Assembly (NCBI GenBank): GCA_021731215.1
Contig: JAKFXU010000243.1
Location: 1 to 8,479 of the forward strand
Reading direction: 5' to 3'
Length of the DNA: 8,479 nucleotides
DNA from: Rhodoferax sp.
Lineage (GTDB): Bacteria > Pseudomonadota > Gammaproteobacteria > Burkholderiales > Burkholderiaceae_C
Positions 6,972 through 8,479 of the stretch are shown here, one piece after another. The notes beneath the pieces are model-generated. The model worked only from the letters and a program-made list of their open reading frames with translations. It ran no database searches and was not told the origin of the DNA. Position 1 is the stretch's first letter. Every line of letters starts with the position of its first letter. Position numbers and translations under genes: made by a program.

Positions 6972-6984
6972 TGGTGAAAAACCA

Positions 6985-7014
6985 GCGCCCCGGCAAGCAG
7001 CCGGGGTACGCGCT
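6985..7014 (+). terminator. GC-rich hairpin downstream of rluD
   Basis: CCCCGGC (6988-6994) pairs perfectly with GCCGGGG (7000-7006) around a five-base loop AAGCA, and flanking GCG/CGC bases can extend it past a small bulge. It begins about 14 bases after the rluD stop and could terminate or protect its transcript. It lacks the T tract of an intrinsic terminator (TACGCGC follows), so some read-through into scpB is likely. Confidence 0.4.
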
Positions 7015-7039
7015 ACAGATTTGTCAATCTGCCGGCTGC
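6997..7039 (+). other. Alternative long-range stem in the rluD-scpB gap
   Basis: GCAGCCGG (6997-7004) is perfectly complementary to CCGGCTGC (7032-7039) and encloses another perfect hairpin, CAGATT-TGTC-AATCTG (7016-7031). The left strand shares bases with the right half of the hairpin at 6988-7006, so the two folds exclude each other. This is the layout of an attenuator or switch, but no known riboswitch core was recognised. Confidence 0.35.
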
Positions 7040-7064
7040 GCCCCTAATGAATCGTACTGATTTT

Positions 7065-7079
7065 GCACCTTGATGGTGC
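7065..7079 (+). repeat. Small hairpin ahead of scpB
   Basis: GCACC (7065-7069) and GGTGC (7075-7079) form a perfect five-pair stem with loop TTGAT, ending 21 bases before the scpB ATG. It may influence translation initiation. The CACC strand could instead pair with GGTG just after the rluD stop (6973-6976). Confidence 0.35.
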
Positions 7080-7100
7080 CTTTCCCGGAATTACAAGACC

Positions 7101-7793
7101 ATGAATACGGCGGATGCCAAGCGCATCCTGGAAACCGCCTTGATTTGCTCGCCGCAACCCTTGCAGCTACGCGATCTGCGTGTGTTGTTTGACGACGGCT
7201 TGGGCCTGGACACGCTCAAGGTGTTGCTGCTGGAACTGCAGCAGGACTGGGCGCAGCGCGGAGTAGAGCTGGTGAACGTGGCGACCGGCTGGCGTTTTCA
7301 AAGCCGACCTGAAATGCGGCAGTATCTGGATCGGCTGCATCCGGAAAAGCCCCCGCGCTATACCCGCGCCACGCTGGAAACGCTGGCGATCATTGCCTAC
7401 CGGCAACCGGTAACGCGCGGCGATATTGAAGAGATACGGGGTGTGACGGTCAATTCACTGCTGCTCAAACAACTGGAAGACCGAGGCTGGGTCGAGGTGA
7501 TTGGCCACCGCGAAGCCATCGGGCGACCCGCGTTGTTTGCCACCACCAAGCATTTTCTGGACGATCTGGGACTTTCCTCCCTTGATCAGTTGCCCTTGCT
7601 CGACACGCCCGAGCCGCAGGCCAGCGCCATGGAGGCGCTCGGCCTGAGCGCATCGACGCTCCAGACTGAACTTGATCGGCCACCGGCGCTGGCTGCGACC
7701 TTGGATCACGATGGCGTTGCGGCGCTAACTGTCGCCAGCGGCGAGGCCGGCTCAAGTGGTGAACTATTTTTCTTGACGGGGACTCAACCATGA
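7101..7793 (+). CDS. scpB: Segregation and condensation protein B (ScpB)
   Basis: A 230-residue kleisin-associated subunit of the Smc-ScpAB condensin, which dimerises and binds ScpA to organise and segregate the chromosome. Two winged-helix domains are seen: the first over about residues 4-75 ([25 protein letters not shown] and [10 protein letters not shown]), the second over about 80-165. The second contains the family hallmark [25 protein letters not shown] followed by [29 protein letters not shown]. The C-terminal 60 residues are low in conservation and probably flexible, rich in Ala, Ser and Leu. The ATG at 7101 begins at the expected place; only a weak GGA lies upstream (7087-7089). The stop overlaps the rluB start (ATGA), a common pairing in many bacteria. 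The scpA gene is not adjacent in the visible sequence. Confidence 0.93.
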   Translation: MNTADAKRILETALICSPQPLQLRDLRVLFDDGLGLDTLKVLLLELQQDWAQRGVELVNVATGWRFQSRPEMRQYLDRLHPEKPPRYTRATLETLAIIAYRQPVTRGDIEEIRGVTVNSLLLKQLEDRGWVEVIGHREAIGRPALFATTKHFLDDLGLSSLDQLPLLDTPEPQASAMEALGLSASTLQTELDRPPALAATLDHDGVAALTVASGEAGSSGELFFLTGTQP

Positions 7794-8479
7794 CCGAAAA
7801 CAATATTGACACTGCGGCCCGGATGAAAGCGCAGGCGATTAATCAGGGCGATCAGCAGCCCGCTGAAGCACAGGACGCGCTTCACCAGGGTTCGGATGCG
7901 GGTGAAGGCTCCAGATCGGCCGTGACGGCGCGACTGCGGCCCGCCGATGAAAACCAGCCGGCGCCCGTGAGCACGGCTAATCGCTTTGAGGATGTGGTGT
8001 CCGGGCAGTTCGACGCCGATGAAGAAAGCGCCGACCTGGTTCCGGTCAAGCGCGTGCTGGCGCCCATGGCTGAAACCCCCAAGTTGCACAAAGTGCTGGC
8101 GCAGGCCGGCATGGGATCGCGACTGGAGATGGAGCAGTTGATCATGGAGGGCCGCATCACGGTCAACAACGAACCGGCCCATATTGGCCAGCGCATCCAG
8201 TTCGGCGATCACGTCAAAGTCAACGGCAAGCCGATCAGGTTTCGTATTGACGCGCCGCCGCCGCGGGTGATTGCCTATCACAAGCCGGTCGGCGAGGTGG
8301 TGACACACGACGATCCGCAGAATCGCCCGACCGTGTTTCGCAGACTGCCCAAGCTGTTTCAAGGTAAATGGCAATCGGTCGGACGGCTTGATCTCAACAC
8401 CGAAGGTTTGCTGCTGTTTACCAGTTCCGGGGAACTGGCCAACAATCTGATGCACCCGCGTTTTGGTCTGGAGCGGGAA
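7790..8479 (+). CDS. rluB: 23S rRNA pseudouridine synthase RluB, 3' end cut by window edge
   Basis: The first 230 codons of an RsuA/RluB-type synthase; the frame is open at the right edge. E. coli RluB modifies U2605 of 23S rRNA. After a hydrophilic N-terminal extension of about 95 residues, rich in Ala, Asp, Glu and Gln and probably disordered, an S4 domain runs over about 97-150 ([29 protein letters not shown]). The catalytic domain starts at [16 protein letters not shown] and contains the active-site motif [13 protein letters not shown] (198-210, catalytic Asp 201). RPTVF and RRLPK before it also fit the family. The ATG overlaps the scpB stop, with GGGGA at 7778-7782 as Shine-Dalgarno at good spacing. 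RluB is preferred over RluE/RluF/RsuA because of the scpB pairing and the S4 linker pattern; the missing C terminus leaves slight doubt. Confidence 0.88.
   Translation, partial: MTENNIDTAARMKAQAINQGDQQPAEAQDALHQGSDAGEGSRSAVTARLRPADENQPAPVSTANRFEDVVSGQFDADEESADLVPVKRVLAPMAETPKLHKVLAQAGMGSRLEMEQLIMEGRITVNNEPAHIGQRIQFGDHVKVNGKPIRFRIDAPPPRVIAYHKPVGEVVTHDDPQNRPTVFRRLPKLFQGKWQSVGRLDLNTEGLLLFTSSGELANNLMHPRFGLERE

Noticed and set aside
6985..7044. Possible tRNA or small RNA gene in the rluD-scpB gap, since TTGTCAA looks like an anticodon loop.
   Set aside because: With a seven-base loop the flanking stem does not pair; the real stem is six pairs with a four-base loop. No T-arm or CCA end is present on either strand.
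6970..7078. GATGGTG occurs twice (6970-6976 and 7072-7078), suggesting a direct repeat left by an insertion.
   Set aside because: Seven bases is too short to be convincing, no mobile sequence lies between, and the second copy is explained by the hairpin at 7065-7079.
7784..8455. Minus-strand open frame of 223 codons across the rluB start.
   Set aside because: The plus strand carries the S4 and catalytic motifs of RluB, continuous with the window edge; the minus frame shows no domain.

Overview
This window is a gene-dense stretch of bacterial chromosome with high GC, almost all of it coding. Gene content and order point to a betaproteobacterium of the order Burkholderiales, probably Comamonadaceae (Rhodoferax/Polaromonas-like). 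The grounds are a lipoamide dehydrogenase of the 2-oxoacid dehydrogenase type followed by zapE, a DUF465 protein coupled to a DinG-type helicase, divergent bamD/rluD, and a GC-rich stem-loop repeat of a kind I associate with that family. The assignment rests on protein likeness from memory, not on a search. I see no insertion sequence, prophage, CRISPR array, tRNA or rRNA, and no intergenic gap over about 130 bases.

Layout. (1) 2-1943, plus strand: the 3' end of a dihydrolipoyl dehydrogenase gene, then zapE (AFG1-like ATPase), then a small exported protein of unknown function whose start overlaps the zapE stop (ATGA). (2) 1992-2753, minus strand: a PP2C-type Ser/Thr phosphatase, convergent with the exported-protein gene. 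(3) 2868-5117, plus strand: a small DUF465 (YdcH-like) protein and a DinG/YoaA-family Fe-S helicase, three bases apart. (4) A three-armed GC-rich repeat (5064-5131) forms the end of the helicase gene and almost fills the gap to the convergent bamD. (5) 5139-5945, minus strand: bamD, an outer-membrane assembly lipoprotein, divergent from rluD (5961-6971, plus strand) with 15 bases between the start codons. (6) A 129-base structured gap, then scpB (7101-7793) and rluB (from 7790, running off the window), joined by an ATGA overlap.

The genes are housekeeping: central carbon metabolism (E3), division (ZapE), envelope biogenesis (BamD), DNA repair (DinG-like), chromosome segregation (ScpB) and 23S rRNA pseudouridylation (RluD, RluB). 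I do not find a new defence, mobile or biosynthetic system. The more interesting signals are in the gaps: a repeat used both as C-terminal coding sequence and as the junction between convergent genes, competing hairpins ahead of scpB, a bamD promoter candidate lying inside the rluD coding region, and a hairpin plus four-codon ORF ahead of zapE.
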